A stretch of DNA of 64,000 nt from Chionis minor (Eukaryota > Chordata > Aves > Charadriiformes > Chionididae), in assembly GCA_013398295.1 (NCBI GenBank), contig VZSF01009943.1, positions 186,001-250,000 on the forward strand, in the 5' to 3' direction. This document shows, piece after piece, positions 48,656 through 61,651 of this stretch (position 1 is the first letter of the stretch; each line of letters begins with the position of its first letter). The position numbers were made by a program, and so were the translations under genes. The notes below the pieces were generated by a model. That model searched no databases. It had not been told where the DNA came from and was given only the letters and a program-made list of their open reading frames with translations.

Positions 48656-51202
48656 TACAGCGATACACGTTACGGTTTCCTGACCGTCAGAAAATGCAGC
48701 AGCCAGTGCCTCCACGTGTCCATGCACAACCACATGTGCCCTCAAACAGCTTTCCTAAAAGAACAGTGTGGTTTTAAAAGGGCCAGAAACGCAAGTCATT
48801 GTTAGTTAGTTATTAAATTAGTTAAATGCCTTACACCTAGGAGACTTTGTGATCACGCTGTGGATGCACTTGTCATATTCAAAGAAGGAAATGGTTTCTC
48901 TACTGGACATACGAGGCCAAGCTGGATGACTGCTGTGGATCTTCTTGGCCTCAGTTTCAGTGAATCTGTGTATCCTATCAGAGCATGAAAATGTATTTGC
49001 TTAAATATGCCAGCTATGTCTAACAAGGCGAACTTTGGCGGTCCCAACCTCCTCCAGCTGTCTGATGCTACCAGTGTGACGTTATTTCCCCAGGCCCGTG
49101 GGAGGCTGTAAAGAGAAGTGATTCTATAGACCAGGGAAGCTGTTTGGGGCAAGGTTTGGTAGAAGGTCTCTGCCTTCAGCAGCTCCCACTGTGGCTTTTA
49201 AGACCTGATTCTTCAAAGAGCCTCTAAGTTCTGGGGAAAAAGCAGGCCATTTATTTGCTGTCTCTAAATGGGATCTGAACTAATCTTTGAAAATATGGCC
49301 CAAATATTTTTTCTATAATTAAAAAAAAGGAAAAATTCTAGTTCTTAGAGTTGTCATTGTCAAGGAAATTCTAGTGTCTTTGCTATCTGAGGTATAGCCC
49401 TTGAGACTTGTCACAGCTTTTTTTTTGCTGAGAGGCAGTGTCTTCCCATATGGCTCAGGAAAACAAGGCAGTTAAAGCAAAGACTGAGGGAATCATAGGC
49501 TAGCAGTGGTAACATCTTCTGCAGAGTTTATTGTGATCTGATTGCTTTGTGCTGTGATTTAGTTGGCTGTTTTTTGAAAAAGTAGAGTGAATAAATCAAG
49601 ATTTGTGGGGGGAAACAGGCAGCCCATCGGTTTGAGGAAAAAGGCAGAAAAAACAGCTCTTGCTACGATCTCGTTCAATGCTTTCTCTGTAGGAAGGAGA
49701 CCCCCAGCTCCCTGCAAAGGACGGGCTTGAGCTGGCAACCAGCTGGGACATCTCTGTGAAGGTGGGAGAGAACATGAGCGTTGGGGCTCCCCTGCCTCTG
49801 AAACCACCTTTGTGTGAGTGAGAACTGCAGCTTTCCTGGAAAAAAGGTAGGTCGGTGTTTCACAGAGCGAGCTGATAAGAGCAAGCAGTTTGCAGCTAAA
49901 CTAGGAGTTGAGCAGGTGTCTAAAGTGCCTCGTGTATCCAGGTCAGGATGTGAAAAGGGGAGATGTTTTCTCACTGGTTACGTTCACGTTTGGTAGGGTC
50001 CCAACCTGCCTGGCTGAGGTGTCTCTTTCTCTAGGTGATTCACTTCATCTATGGCCTCTGTCCTGCTTTCCTCCCTGCAGAATCCCAACTTCCAAGCTGT
50101 CGGCCCCACTGCATAAAGGAAGACGCTGGCTCAGTGTATTAAGACCATGCTGAACATTTATAGCATAGAATAAAAAAGTAAAGGTGAAATGTGCAGCCCA
50201 GGGCTCCCAGTTCTTTCTTGTGTGCTCCTGGGAATGGAATTTTTGTCCATTGGTCTCGAGCTGCTCTAAAAAGCACAGAACAAAAGCTGATCTTAAAAGT
50301 GATCCGCAAAGGAATAAATGGCAGGCTCACTCTTTGTTATTCATGTATGGTGCTCAAAGAGCACTTGAAATGGTTGGGATTTTCTGCTGAACGTTTTCTT
50401 TTTTTTAATTCTGCTTGGGTTTTGGGGGGTTTGGGGTATTTGTTTTAGCAGTGGCTCAGGCATATGTTCCTCCTGAAAAACATTATGGATGGGCTGCGAA
50501 ACCCATATACTAATGACGTTAGGGGACACATGTGAGTGAAACGGGCATAAATGGGAAAAGCTGGGTGCTTGGGGGGGTGATATTCTCCAAGAGGCAGCCT
50601 GGCTTTTGTCTCTTACTTCATCTTATTCCTGCGTGCCCCATGCTCTGTGCCATGCGATTTACGCACTGAATCATGCTCAGCAGCCGTATTCACAAGCTGG
50701 CATAAGTTTGTTTTCGTCTGCTGGCCAATTACACCAACTGCCTCAACTGTTGTTTATTTTCTTCTCTTGCATCCTCTTGAGTTACTGTTAACAGTGTCCC
50801 TTTTGAGAAGAGATGAGCTTTTTGGCATGGGGGCCTGTCGGCCTGCCAAACTAATGGACCATATCTGTTATCTAACTAGTTGTATAGGCTCCAGTTTCAG
50901 GACAGCTTGCAGTTGCTGTGGCCACCTGTAGTGCATTGGCAGGGGTGGAGACCACTGCCTGTGTGGGACATGTCACCCACCTCAAGAGTGTCCTTTGGCA
51001 CCGACCTGCCATTGGGGGATGCTTAGGGGTCTTGCCTTGGAGAACAATTGCCCTTCTGTGGTGGAGGGTCTCACCTCCCCAGGGCTGGGTGGCATGAGTC
51101 CGGCTGTGCCAGGGCACCCTTGCTGTCCATGCCAGGGACAGGGAGGTCCCCTGCACACAGCTGCTCTGGAGGCTGCTCCTCTGGCCAGAGAGGGACCTGA
51201 TC

Positions 51203-51241
51203 ACAGGGAGTGTTGTGAGGGACCCTCACAACACTCCCTGT
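51203..51241. repeat. near-perfect 39-bp palindrome with 1-nt centre
   Basis: Left arm 51203-51221 is the exact reverse complement of right arm 51223-51241 (19 bp each, beginning ACAGGGAGTGTTGTG), with a single A at 51222 between them. A TTG-rich run follows immediately. A hairpin with no room for a loop would be unstable as RNA but can form a cruciform in DNA; a fold-back assembly or template-switch product is also possible. Confidence 0.9.
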
Positions 51242-54200
51242 TGTTGTTGTGGTTGTGAGAGGGAAGAGCCCTGCAAGGTGACAGCCCCTGGACTCCCAGG
51301 GCTGGGGAAAAGGTTAAATTAAATGAGGAATTAAACAGCCAAAAACCAGACTAAAGTGAGGGCATCTTTCATGCAGTGCAACGATAACTCTGTCCCATTT
51401 TGAGTAGCACCTTTGTGTACCAGCGGTGCCAGCAAGGGTCTGGTCCTGCCTTTGAAGGGTTCTTTGGGCACGCAGCACTCGCACCCTGCAGGATCTCCTG
51501 CAATTTGTCCTCTTAGCTTTGTAGGACATGCTGGGTTTTGGCCAACAAAGGCTGTTTGTGCCTTGCCTACGTGCAAACCTGGGGCCAGCTCCACTCAAAT
51601 CACCCCTGGCTTGCGAAATACTCCAGCCATCTGAAAATGGCTTTGTCACTTTACTGTCTCTCTGGTCCCATTTGCTCTGTTTGCTGAGGCTTGTTTACTG
51701 CCTGCCTTGGAGACTCATCTGGGAATTGGAAAGCTGAACTGTCTCCTTTCTTTCCCGACAGCCGGGGTGTCCCTGTGCCAGCAGATGTAGCTGGGCGCTG
51801 GAGGACTACAGCCACCCTGAGCCACAGCTGCAGCCAAAGGGGCACCGCACTGAGACCGCGTGCTGATGCTGGACCTGGGAGGGGGCTGCAGGCCACAGCC
51901 TGCATTTGCAAGGCTGGAATTTGGGGAAGAAAACATTGCCTTGCTGTTCAACAGAGCATCTTTGAACTGTGCTTGCTCACCCGTGCACTCCTTGTTGTAC
52001 CATGGGGACAGTTTGCATGTTCAGCTTTTACACCAGGGGCCTCTGAAGGGCATTTCCCGGGCATGTCAATGACCATGTTTTAGGTGATCATTTTGAACAG
52101 AAGGGTCCTGGGCAGGGTAAGGGTCCCTCAGCATCACCTGGGGAAAAGTCTTTGCTTACCTCATGGGTGATGGCTGTTGCTGAAGCTGTGGGAGCAAGGC
52201 TAGGGCTCGTCCTCAGGGTCTCGACTCTCCAGGTTCACGCAGCAGCTGGTAAGCCCGGAGATGGGGTCTGTGCCATGGCCCATTTCCATTTCTTTCGAGC
52301 AAAATAGTTTCTTTACTTTTTTCTCCCCACCCAAGCTATTCGACCTGAGGTCCCTGTCAAGAGCACTGGTGCACAAGTGCAAGCTGTCTGTGCACCATCC
52401 TTTGCAGCACCATTAGTGGATCAAATCCCGACCTGCCCCTGTAGAGAAGGAGCAGCTTGGCACTTTCTCCCAGATTTCCTCCCATACCCTGAGAGAGAGG
52501 GAGGAAAGACATCAGGTTTGGTGGCCAGGTCCTCTCCTCTCCAGAGGCTCTTGGCTTTTCCATCCCAGGTGAGCAGCCCAGATAGGTCCAACCTAGGGCA
52601 CTGACAACAGTTGTGGCTGTTTCCCCACCAGCTCTGCCCAGTGTCTGGGGTTACAGTGATAAGAGATAACAGAGCTGCCCCAAGAGGGGTTCCTTGCTGG
52701 AAGGTGGTGCTGTGGCCCCTTGCCCCACGGGGGGGACACAGTCCAGCCCAAGGGGTGAAATGTTACTCAGGCATTGTGTCTTGGGCTTATCATAAGGCAG
52801 TGCTGCTGGCAGGGTGAGGATTTGGATCTTGGTGGCCAGTTGGGCTGGTAGACTCTGTGCTGAATGACAGGGGAACATGCTCCCCAAAGAACTGCATTGT
52901 GCCAGGCCCAGAGGGGAGGGCGAGATCTCAAGGGCAAATGATTTCGTTAACACGTGGATCTCTTTGCAGAACTGCCAGATCTCTGTGCGTGCTCCAAAGT
53001 CTGCATTTGTGCTTGTAAGCTAATTCATCACGAGCAGATCTGCCTGTTTGGAGGGCAGAGTGGCTCTTGTGTTTGCTAACCAAGGTTTGGCTCCTATTAA
53101 TTCTTTTAAATCTTCTTGATCTAAACCCAGAATGCAACAGGCATGCCTTTACTGCAGGAACAAGGGCTCTGCAAGTGCCGCAGCAAATGTTACCTCCTTG
53201 CAAATGCAATTTGGACAGGGCAAAGTCTTCCCTTAACTACTTGGCAGCACACCTGAGCTTTGTAGGCTAAAAGTGTTCACAAGTGAGCACGACAAGCAAA
53301 CACGGCAGCCTGGAGGTGTGAGATCTTTGTTCCCTTTGAGTCACTTTCACGAGAAGCCCAGTATCATCCTATGGTAAAGCAGCCGCATTTCTAGGTGTGC
53401 TCTTGACTCAACAACATCCATGACTCCACCAGACCAGTGGGTTCCCTGCATCCGTTTAAGTGCCACATTTTCAGTGTGCATTTGCCTTCGCTTTGAGGGC
53501 TGTGACAAAAAGCAGCTCTCTGCATGACTCCTGCGAGAGGTTTTGCTATCTGCGCTCCAGCAAGTGGCAGGACGTGCAGGCAAAGATGGGCCTCACATTG
53601 CCAAGTTGAGAGTCATTTCCTCCTCCCAAGTGCTCAAGGCTGTCTGGAGCAGAGGTTGTACTTGAGGCTCATCTGTAGCCCTCAGCAAACTTTTCATAAA
53701 CAGGAAAGAGCCCCAGGGAGGACAACAAGACAGAAATCAGTCCTGCTCTGATCTTTTGTTCTTCCTCCCCCCTTTTGTCTTAAAACTAACAATGCGTCTC
53801 TTGATTTGCTGCGCTGAGAGCTGCCAGATGGAAGTAAAACTCCTTCCTCCAAGAGCATGTGGCGGTCCTCGGCAAGGCCTGCGGCACGCAGCTCGCTGCA
53901 CGGCCGTGGCCAGACCCCCGTTTGCAGCTGAGGAAATGCCACCTACCGGACCCGCTCCCTGATTGCAGCAGACGTGCTTGCAAAAAGACTGTGTGCAAGA
54001 GAGGAAAGCAGGCGTAACCACAGCCACTGCCTGGGAGAGGGCTCCTCCAGGGTACAGAGGTGGTACCATGGTCCTCAAGACCTTAACACAGCAAGCTCAG
54101 CAGAAATTAATTAGGAGGATCCTAAAGATGCTGACAAGGGACAAGAACCTTGGGCTTGCAGCTGGGACATGTTCTCTTTCCCAGGCTTTCCAGCCTGGAA

Positions 54201-57090
54201 GAGCAGAGGGAACCCTACCAAAGGGTTAGACAGCAACCAGGGTGTTATCTCAGCCGAGTGCCACTTTTTGTTTTGTTTTTTTTTTCCATAATGTCACTGC
54301 TGTGAAGGGGAGGGAAACCTGTTGTTTATCAAATGTTCTCTCCAGCTTTTCACTGCAGCCCCATCCTGCTTGCTGGCAGCCTCCCTGAGTGCCAGAAGGC
54401 AGTCAGGAAAATCCTCCCAAGCTAACAGGGCTTGTTCTGCGCTGAGGGGGCAATGGGCCGGGGGCTCCATGGCAGAAAACATCTCTCTCAAAGTAGATCC
54501 CTTCAAAATCAAAAGAACAGGGCAGGTCCTCTTCTGCCTCCTCTGCTCCTGGCACTTGAAGGCCACTGAAGATACGGACAGACGAGGAAATGAGTGGTGC
54601 AATGCAGTTTGTCCTGGAGACAGGAGGCATAGTCTGATGGTAAGGATACTCAAAGGGAGCAAGAAGTAGGAGCCAGGTCTTTGCTGAATGCCCAAGTTAC
54701 CAAGTTTCATTTCTCTCCACCTGACATCTTTCTAGCCCCATGAGTCTTTCCTGTGTGGCTACCTGTTGGGCCAACTTCAACAAGACATGCCTTGAACCAG
54801 TGGTGCCAGTACCCCTGCGTTCAACACACCTTCCTGCTACAAGAGGATTTGATTCTTTTCTGGGTAGAGGAGGAACTGTGGTTTCTCAGATCCCAGGCGA
54901 GCTACTGCCAGCAAACAGTACCACAAAATGCAGCTTCTAGCAGCTGTTTTCAGGTACAGCAGTGCCTCAGATGACTTCCTGTAACTCACCTTTGTCACTT
55001 GGGGCTGTGCCCACAGAGGATCCTGACTCCCCTTTGGCAGCTAGAGTACCATTGTAACCATCACAGGAGTTTCCTTCAAAGACTCCTTCCTTCCACTCTT
55101 CCTCAAGACCACAAAGGAGTGTGTGAGGGTATGGATCCATTACACACATCTGCAAGGCACTTTGCTGTAGAGATCCACATCATGAGGTTATTATACACTG
55201 TGTGTGCCTCAGTGGAGGTGAGGTGGTTAATGACTAACTTGTAAAACTGCTTGGTGCATGGGTGAACTGAGTAGGTGTTTTCAGAAACAGCTGTGGCAGT
55301 TTCCCCTGTCAGGATGGACTTGGGTGCTGGCCAACTTTCCTGTTGCTCTCTCTGTTTGCAAAGCTTTGTGGGGTTGAGTTTTGGTTTCTGAAACCCGTCA
55401 AGCACAACTGAATCTCAAAAGCAGCCCTGCTTGGTTTTGCAGGACTCTATACTGGTGCTTTGTTATTCTGTAAGATGCTGAAGTCGTAGTACTACCACCG
55501 AGAAGCTCCAATCTGTGACTTACATACTGATTATACCAAGAGGAGAAGCCCAAATCCATTTGGATGATGCTCATCACACCAAGAGCTCAAGGGTCTGTAC
55601 ATAGTGTCTGGAAAGCTGGCCTTGAGTGTGTGTGGGAGCTAATAGCTTGTCTGTTTTAGCATCCTAGTTTTAATCATAAATCTTCCAGTGCATTTATCGC
55701 TTCGTATGAAGATCTTTCTAGAAAGGACTGTCCACCAAATAAGAATTTGTTCAGCTGTCACAAAAACATCTGACACTTCAGGTCCCTGCCTCTTACAGCA
55801 ACCTGTGGCTGAGACCTGCAAGAAGATCTTTTTGATCCAAGGGGCAGACTGCTTTCCTCTCACTCTCACTATTCTCGTTACCTGGAAACAGTAACAGGCC
55901 AGTCAGATTTTGTGCACCAGCCCCAATTTGGCGCGTGCAATATAGTGTCCTGTCCACCGCTCTTGGTGCCCAGATCTTGTTCTCACAGCTATTGAATATG
56001 TCATGTCCCTGACGTTGATACTTCTGGAGAGACCAGAGACTTCTAGAATGATTTGTTCCCTTACAAAACTGGAAATAGGAGTTTCCACCCACCGATACTA
56101 TTTAAAGTAAATAGTAATGGCATTAAACTGGAACCCCTGCTGTTCCTGACACCACTCAAAGACTATGTGGTTGTTACAGTCCCATCATGGGGCCTGCGGG
56201 TGTGAAAGACGCAACTTGTTTTGAATCATTTATTTATTCTTATCGCACCCAAGCACCTGTGAACCAGAGGTCTGTCTCTTGCTTTGTTTCCTTCTCTCAG
56301 TCTACCTCTACAGACTAAAATGGGGGGGTTTCTCGTAGACCTTGTCACATATATGTAGTTTGGCCCTCTCAAGATGAAATACCTGCTTGGTCTCAGGCTC
56401 CTAATTGCCCTGTCCTCAACACATGTTATAGGTGGCATCTGGGTGCACTGGTATGAATTGTGAATAGTTGTGCTTTTTGCAGGAGCCAGGGAACATTAAA
56501 CCTACAAATGGAAAATCTTATTTCTGGTGCCATCGCATCTGGGGACACATCCCTCCATCAGCTCTTTTCAAGCTGAGAAGCTGATGCAGTCACTTGGCAT
56601 ATGGATGCTGCTCTAGATCTCTGATCAGCGTTGCCTTCCATCTAGTTTTGCTATTGAGAAATACTGACCAGGGCTGTCTAAAATTTCCAAATTTTGAGGG
56701 TGTGCAATGGACTTTTTATTTTGTTCTCTGCCCTTTTCTGATAATTCCTATCACTCTCTTTTCCAAAGCTACTGAGCTGGAATTTTCAGACAATTGTTCA
56801 CAGTTACTTCAGTCCTTTTCCTATGTATGGCTAGGATGATCTTTCCCACATACATTAATCTGTGCTTATTGACACTGACTTTTGACTGTGGTTTCATTGC
56901 CTAGTTAGTCAGTGTCATGAGATCCTCTCACAATTATGGTCAGGCTTAGATCTGAAAATCCTGGATAACTTTTAGTACTTTGGGTATTTCATTGCTCATC
57001 TCTTTTCCAGATCACTATGACTGCACTGAACAGCTGAAATCCCAGCACAAGTTACAAGGTGTTGGGGCACTTTCTAGAAACTCCTCTTCT

Positions 57091-57165
57091 GTTATATATG
57101 TCAGAATGTGCATATATGCAAAAATAGGCACACATACGTACTCGCACGTATGTATGTGTGCATAT
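57091..57165. repeat. alternating purine-pyrimidine AT/GT-rich stretch with small hairpin
   Basis: A run of TATATG, CATATATGC, CACACATACG and GTATGTATGTGTG units. An 8-bp inverted repeat, ACATACGT at 57132-57139 and ACGTATGT at 57146-57153, encloses a 6-nt loop. It is a low-complexity region with Z-DNA-type alternation. Confidence 0.6.
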
Positions 57166-57433
57166 TTATCATTATTTATGTCTACTTTTAACTTCTTACG
57201 TTTTAATCTGATATGAGCTTATGGTAATCCATGAAAATAATTTCTTTAGAGCCTTTACTAGCTGTCAATACTTCTCAAAACCTGAGTGCAGGGAATCAAC
57301 CAAACTGCTCTGGCCCTCATATCTGGCAATCCAATCCTTCAAAAATATCTGCTAGATTTTTGAGGTATTACTTACCTTTACAAAAGCTATGTTGACTTCC
57401 ATTGATTGATTGATCCATTGATCTACCTGTTTA

Positions 57434-57740
57434 CAGAATCATAGACACACTGGTTGAAAGGGACCGCTGGAGGTCTCTAATTCAACTTCCCATTCAAAGC
57501 AGGGCTGTAGCCAACAGTAAGTCAGGCCAGCTCAGCCTTTGTCTGGCCAAGTCTTGAAAACCTCCAATGATGGAGTTTCTACTCCCTCTCCAGTTACAGC
57601 TCCCAAAGCTGCCAGTCTGAGCCTCCTGAGCTGCAACTTGGGAACCTCTTTGCTACTCTTTATTACTGTCCCTTGCTCTGTCCTCTACTACTGGCAAGAA
57701 GAGTGTGGTTCCATTATTTATTGTTCTTCTTCCATTACTT
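57434..57740 (-). mobile_element. CR1 LINE, 3' fragment (minus strand)
   Basis: Starts 'cagaatcatagacacactgg', then 'gaaagggaccgctggaggtc', 'caaagcagggctgtagcc', 'cctccaatgatggagtttct', 'gagctgcaacttgggaacct' and 'ggcaagaagagtgtggttcc'. This is antisense CR1 in the correct order across about 300 bp. It is diverged and carries small internal deletions. Its 3' terminus is on the left. Confidence 0.8.
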
Positions 57741-57876
57741 TGAGTTTGGAAACTCTCCATCCTTGAAGATACTCAAAACGGGAGCAGACAGCTCTGAAAG
57801 TGATCCTATTTCAAGCAGGGGTTGGAGTAGGGGTCTCCAGAGGTCCCTTGCAACCTAAATTATACCACGATTTTGC
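57741..57876 (+). mobile_element. CR1 LINE, 3' fragment (plus strand), head-to-head with the previous copy
   Basis: 'ggaaactctccatccttgaa', then 'gatactcaaaacgggagcag', 'tttcaagcaggggttggagt' and 'ggtctccagaggtcccttgc' with 'aacctaaattatacca' is the sense CR1 3' end. It abuts the minus-strand copy with 5' ends facing each other. Both fragments retain a 3' terminus, so this is two insertions rather than one twin-primed inversion. Confidence 0.8.
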
Positions 57877-58391
57877 AATTAGGCTGGACTCTAATAGTAG
57901 GTCTCTCCTCAAGGGACATCAATCCACGGTGACATATTAGAAGGTGTCATCTACTAAAGCAAAATTCTAGCATCCCAGGTATTTTTTGGGAATTTTCCAG
58001 GCAGCTATACTTGAGAATCTTTGGCATGTTGGAGTAATGTGAACAAATCAGCACAAAAAGTGTTTTTCAAGCATTTCCTCCATATGTTTGGTTGGTGTTT
58101 CTGGGATTTGCTTGTCTTGAGAAAGAAGCTGTAAATTGATATTTTGCCACTCTCCTATCTTGGGTTGTCAGTCCATTTCTGGATCCAGTGCTTGTTATAA
58201 TAAAATGGTCACTGGAAAACAAAGCTCATGTCAGCCCTTACCAGCAGAGCATTCTGTTGAAGATAAAGAGCTGGAAGGTAGCATCGTAGGAGCAGTGAAT
58301 CCTATCAGAGCCAGCAGCAAAACACTTAAATGCTGAAATAATTCAGCATCTGCTCAGAGCAAGAACTATCCATATGAAAGACACTAATCTG

Positions 58392-58505
58392 TCATAGACT
58401 TTAAGGCTGGAAGGGATTACGACGATCTGTCAGTCTGACCTCCTACGTGATTCAGACCATAAGGTATCATTTTGCATCAAGCTCATAGGTTCCAAATGAG
58501 CTTGA
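58392..58505 (-). mobile_element. ancient CR1/L3-type LINE 3' fragment (minus strand)
   Basis: 'tcatagactttaaggctgga', then 'agggattacgacgatctgtc', 'agtctgacctcctacgtgat' and 'cagaccataaggtatcatt' parallels the old amniote (turtle-like) CR1 3' end read in antisense. It is more diverged than the avian-specific copies in this window. Confidence 0.65.
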
Positions 58506-58819
58506 AAAAGGCCTCCACTCTTGACTGAAGGACTCCATTTTTGGGAGATCATGGTAAGGTTATCCTCACAGATGGGAAAAATACTGCCTATTTCAGTGCT
58601 TTATTTCAGCTTTCACCCATTGAGATTTGTGATGGTGGGCTTTTGGTTTTGGATTTTTGGTGGTTTGTTGTTGTTGTTGTTTTTCCTTTCTGGATTAAGC
58701 ATTCTTCTACTGTCAGGGGAAGTTTAGCTTCCAAGAACAATTTTGACAAACTTCCCTTTTTCAATACCTTCAGTAGAACTATTTCTGGCTGAGTTATAGA
58801 CATTTCAGATAACCTTGAC

Positions 58820-58945
58820 CTTAGCTTGTTTCTGCTAATAGTGATCCTCTGTAAAACAGAGATAATGCTACTGCCCTCCCTCTCACAGGTGTTGGCTGGA
58901 AAAAAAAGACCATTAACATTTCTCAAATGCTATAGTGGGAGGCAG
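58820..58945 (+). mobile_element. ancient MIR-like SINE relic
   Basis: 'gatcctctgtaaaacagaga', then 'taatgctactgccctccctc', 'tcacaggtgttgg' and, after a short A-run, 'attaacatttctcaaatgct' follows the MIR/CORE-SINE 3' order (catctgtaaaatggggataa, tacctacctcacaggggttg, taatgtttgtaaagcgct). It lies about 320 bp from the old CR1/L3 relic. Confidence 0.6.
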
Positions 58946-61651
58946 ATATTAAGTCAGTCAGAGATCAGAGGCTGGATATTGCATTCCAAAATACAGTTCA
59001 GTGCAGCAATCTTATCTACTGGAAACCAAGTCATCTGATATTGCCAGAAGATATGGGGTGCATTTTCATATATGGATATTGGTGTTCTGAATCAAAAGAC
59101 ATCGTCTGAAAACATTTGTGTACATCAAATGCATGTGAAAGAGAGAAAGTATTTGGGGACAGTAGGAATTAATTGTTTCCCTTGTAAAGGACCTTGGGAT
59201 AAGGCAATGTAGACCTTGTTAAGACTATTTCTCACAGGAAAAGGCTTATAAAGATGTAAAAACAGAAGCTGGTTTATTTGAGTCTGTTCATCTGTTCACT
59301 GTAGATGGGGCTTTTACTTGTAATGGAGCCAGTGGTCTCAGCTATCAGCCACACCATTTACAGTCAAAGGCTAGACCAAAATAGCTCTCAGGTGCTTCTG
59401 ATTTTCTATTTTTGTCAATGATCTACTTAAATGCTGACTACACCCCATTTAGGACACTCAGATCAATCTAATTGGCTAAGCATCAGTTGGCTTCACAGTG
59501 GTGGAGGAGTGGATCGCCTCTCTATATTTAAAAAGAAGGATGTCCTTGTGGAGGATGGCAACAGGCAGGCCTGGCACAGCCAACTGCAGCGTCATGGCTG
59601 AGGACTGAGGAAGATGCTCCACCTCAATATGAGGCTGGTGTCTCCCTCACTGTTGCTCTGTGGTGCTCAAAATGTAAAGTGCTATGTAGGGATGAGTCAA
59701 GAAAGCAGATGCTCTTCCTCCGTTGCCTCCCATGCTGGGGTCAGCTTCTCTGCTGAGAGGTCACCAGGGCTGGATACAGCTTTCCTGGTGATGGGGAATG
59801 ACTCGGTGGTGTGGGAGCGCTCTCAGCCACATGTCATGGAACAGGTCTCTGCTCAGCTATGACCTTCTCCTGAAGGCCTGGGGAAGTTTTCCCTCCTGTG
59901 TACCATTTTCTGTTATTCCTCAGTGATGTAGGTGGCTTTATTTATCTAGTGCCCCAAAGACATGTGGTGCTGAGCTGGTATTTGGGCTTGAGCAACAACC
60001 CAGAAATCCATCCATATTTTCATACGCAGGGACTGAAAGGCTGGTGCAACTGTCTCTCTCTGCTACCCTGTTGACCCTGTCTCCAAGTTGGTATGACAGA
60101 AGTCATTTATCCTCTGTGGAAAAAACAGATATTGAAAAGAAATCTGAGCTTTCTTCCAGATTATTCTGGAGTGAAGGCTTTGGCGATGTGCTCTAGATCA
60201 TTTGCAGGCTCACAAAGAGTGGCCCAGCATTAACCTGCTAAGCAGAAATACTGAAGAGGTTGGATCCAGCTATCAGAGTGACTACTCGGCACATTTGCCT
60301 GCGTAGTGCCAAAGAATCTCACCTGATTTTCAAATCCTGGATACCATGCAGGAAAAGAGTAACAAATGAAAAAGGAAATATCCTCTTTTCTCTATCTATT
60401 TTTAAATGTAAGCAGCTAAAACAGCTGAGTCCTGGGGTGGAGTCATCAGTGGGGGAAGGACTGGGCCAGATGCATGTTAGGGAACTGTTGGGCACATCAG
60501 GGGGACTGTGCTCAGTGGCACTGGGTGCTCACAGGCTTGACTTTGTTTAGCGAGCATGTGCAGTCTGTATGGGCTTACTGAAAAAAACACAAAACCCACC
60601 ATCACAGGACCAGACACAAGAAAGTCCTGGTAGTTTCACCACAGATTCCAGGTCAGGCCATAACTGACCATGGCAAAATGAACAAATTTATGTTGTTGCA
60701 TGCTACTTCAATTAATTAAACACTGGGAAACTCAAGTTATAGCCCAGGTCTCTGCTGGGGTAGTAATTGCAAAAACTGCTTTGGCAGGGTCATATGTTGC
60801 TGGTGTTTTTCTTTTTTCTCCCCGCCCCCTCACCCTCTCCCCCTTATTTTTCCTTTTCTAATATTTTTTTTTNATCATGACAATATTTTGGCTTTGACAA
60901 ACGGGAAACTTTTGGATGCCAGTGTGGAATATAGGTGTGTTTTGTCTCTTCCTTCTGCTAAGGACATGCCCTATGTTTTTTTTGCTAATGGTGTTCTTCC
61001 TGTTTTGGGCTTTTCTGGTATCCTATTAACAATATACCACTGAATGTTTTAACTAACACTATTAGTTACAGGCAGTATGCAAACATATTGTTTCTCAGGC
61101 ACCTAAAAGCTCTGCTTCTAATACACGGCAAAAGAAATATATTAAATGGATAATAACCCTCAATCTATGCAGTATGCAAACCAAGCCCCAGGTGCTTACT
61201 TTACAGCAGTAACTTTCCTGGTGTTACCCTACACGTCATTCCAACGGCATTAGTGCAGTTGAAAAGGAATGGAAATTTCAGTTTTATTTGATTATATGAT
61301 ATGGGGAAAACTCACGTGGCGTCGCTGGTTTGAATTTAATAGCATGGGCTTGGTTGATGGGGTGTTTCATTGCTCTTGACTGACCTGTCGTGCAGCTGAG
61401 GACACAAGAGCTCTGAGCAGCATTTCCTCCATCTCCTCTCTCAGAGAAAGGAAAAGAATTTGCCAAGGTCATCTGCTCTCAGAAAAAATTGCATTTGTGA
61501 AGTTAGGTTCTCTTTGGGAACAGCTTTGGTTCAAATGCAACCCTTACTTTTAGTGGAGAAGATCTGTTGCCCCATGTTACATGAGAGCTGGAGAACATGC
61601 AGATCCTTAGGCTTCCTAGGGACCCTGGGTGCACCACATCAGGAACTTTAT
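58946..61651. other. non-coding stretch, nothing recognised; contains a single-N gap
   Basis: No gene or repeat family recognised. Frames of up to 96 codons (60260-60550) have no domain. A single N at 60873 follows a T-run and marks an ambiguous or closed-up assembly position. Confidence 0.45.
60873..60873. other. single ambiguous base (N)
   Basis: One N after the T9-type run ending 60872 and before 'atcatgac'. It may be an uncalled base or a contig join compressed to one base. Confidence 0.95.

Larger units (their letters stand above)
48656..57433. other. non-coding stretch, no supported gene
   Basis: Moderately G+C-rich sequence to about 55 kb, then AT-richer. The only structured item is the palindrome at 51203-51241; G-runs are seen near 50423-50442. 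Frames up to about 138 codons (54294-54710 minus, 51691-52083 plus) have no recognisable domains and lie in stop-poor sequence. No CR1 copy was recognised in this interval. Confidence 0.45.

Noticed and set aside
54294..54710. 138-codon minus-strand frame
   Set aside because: Plus-strand frame of 115 codons overlaps it almost completely. No recognisable motif or splice signals.
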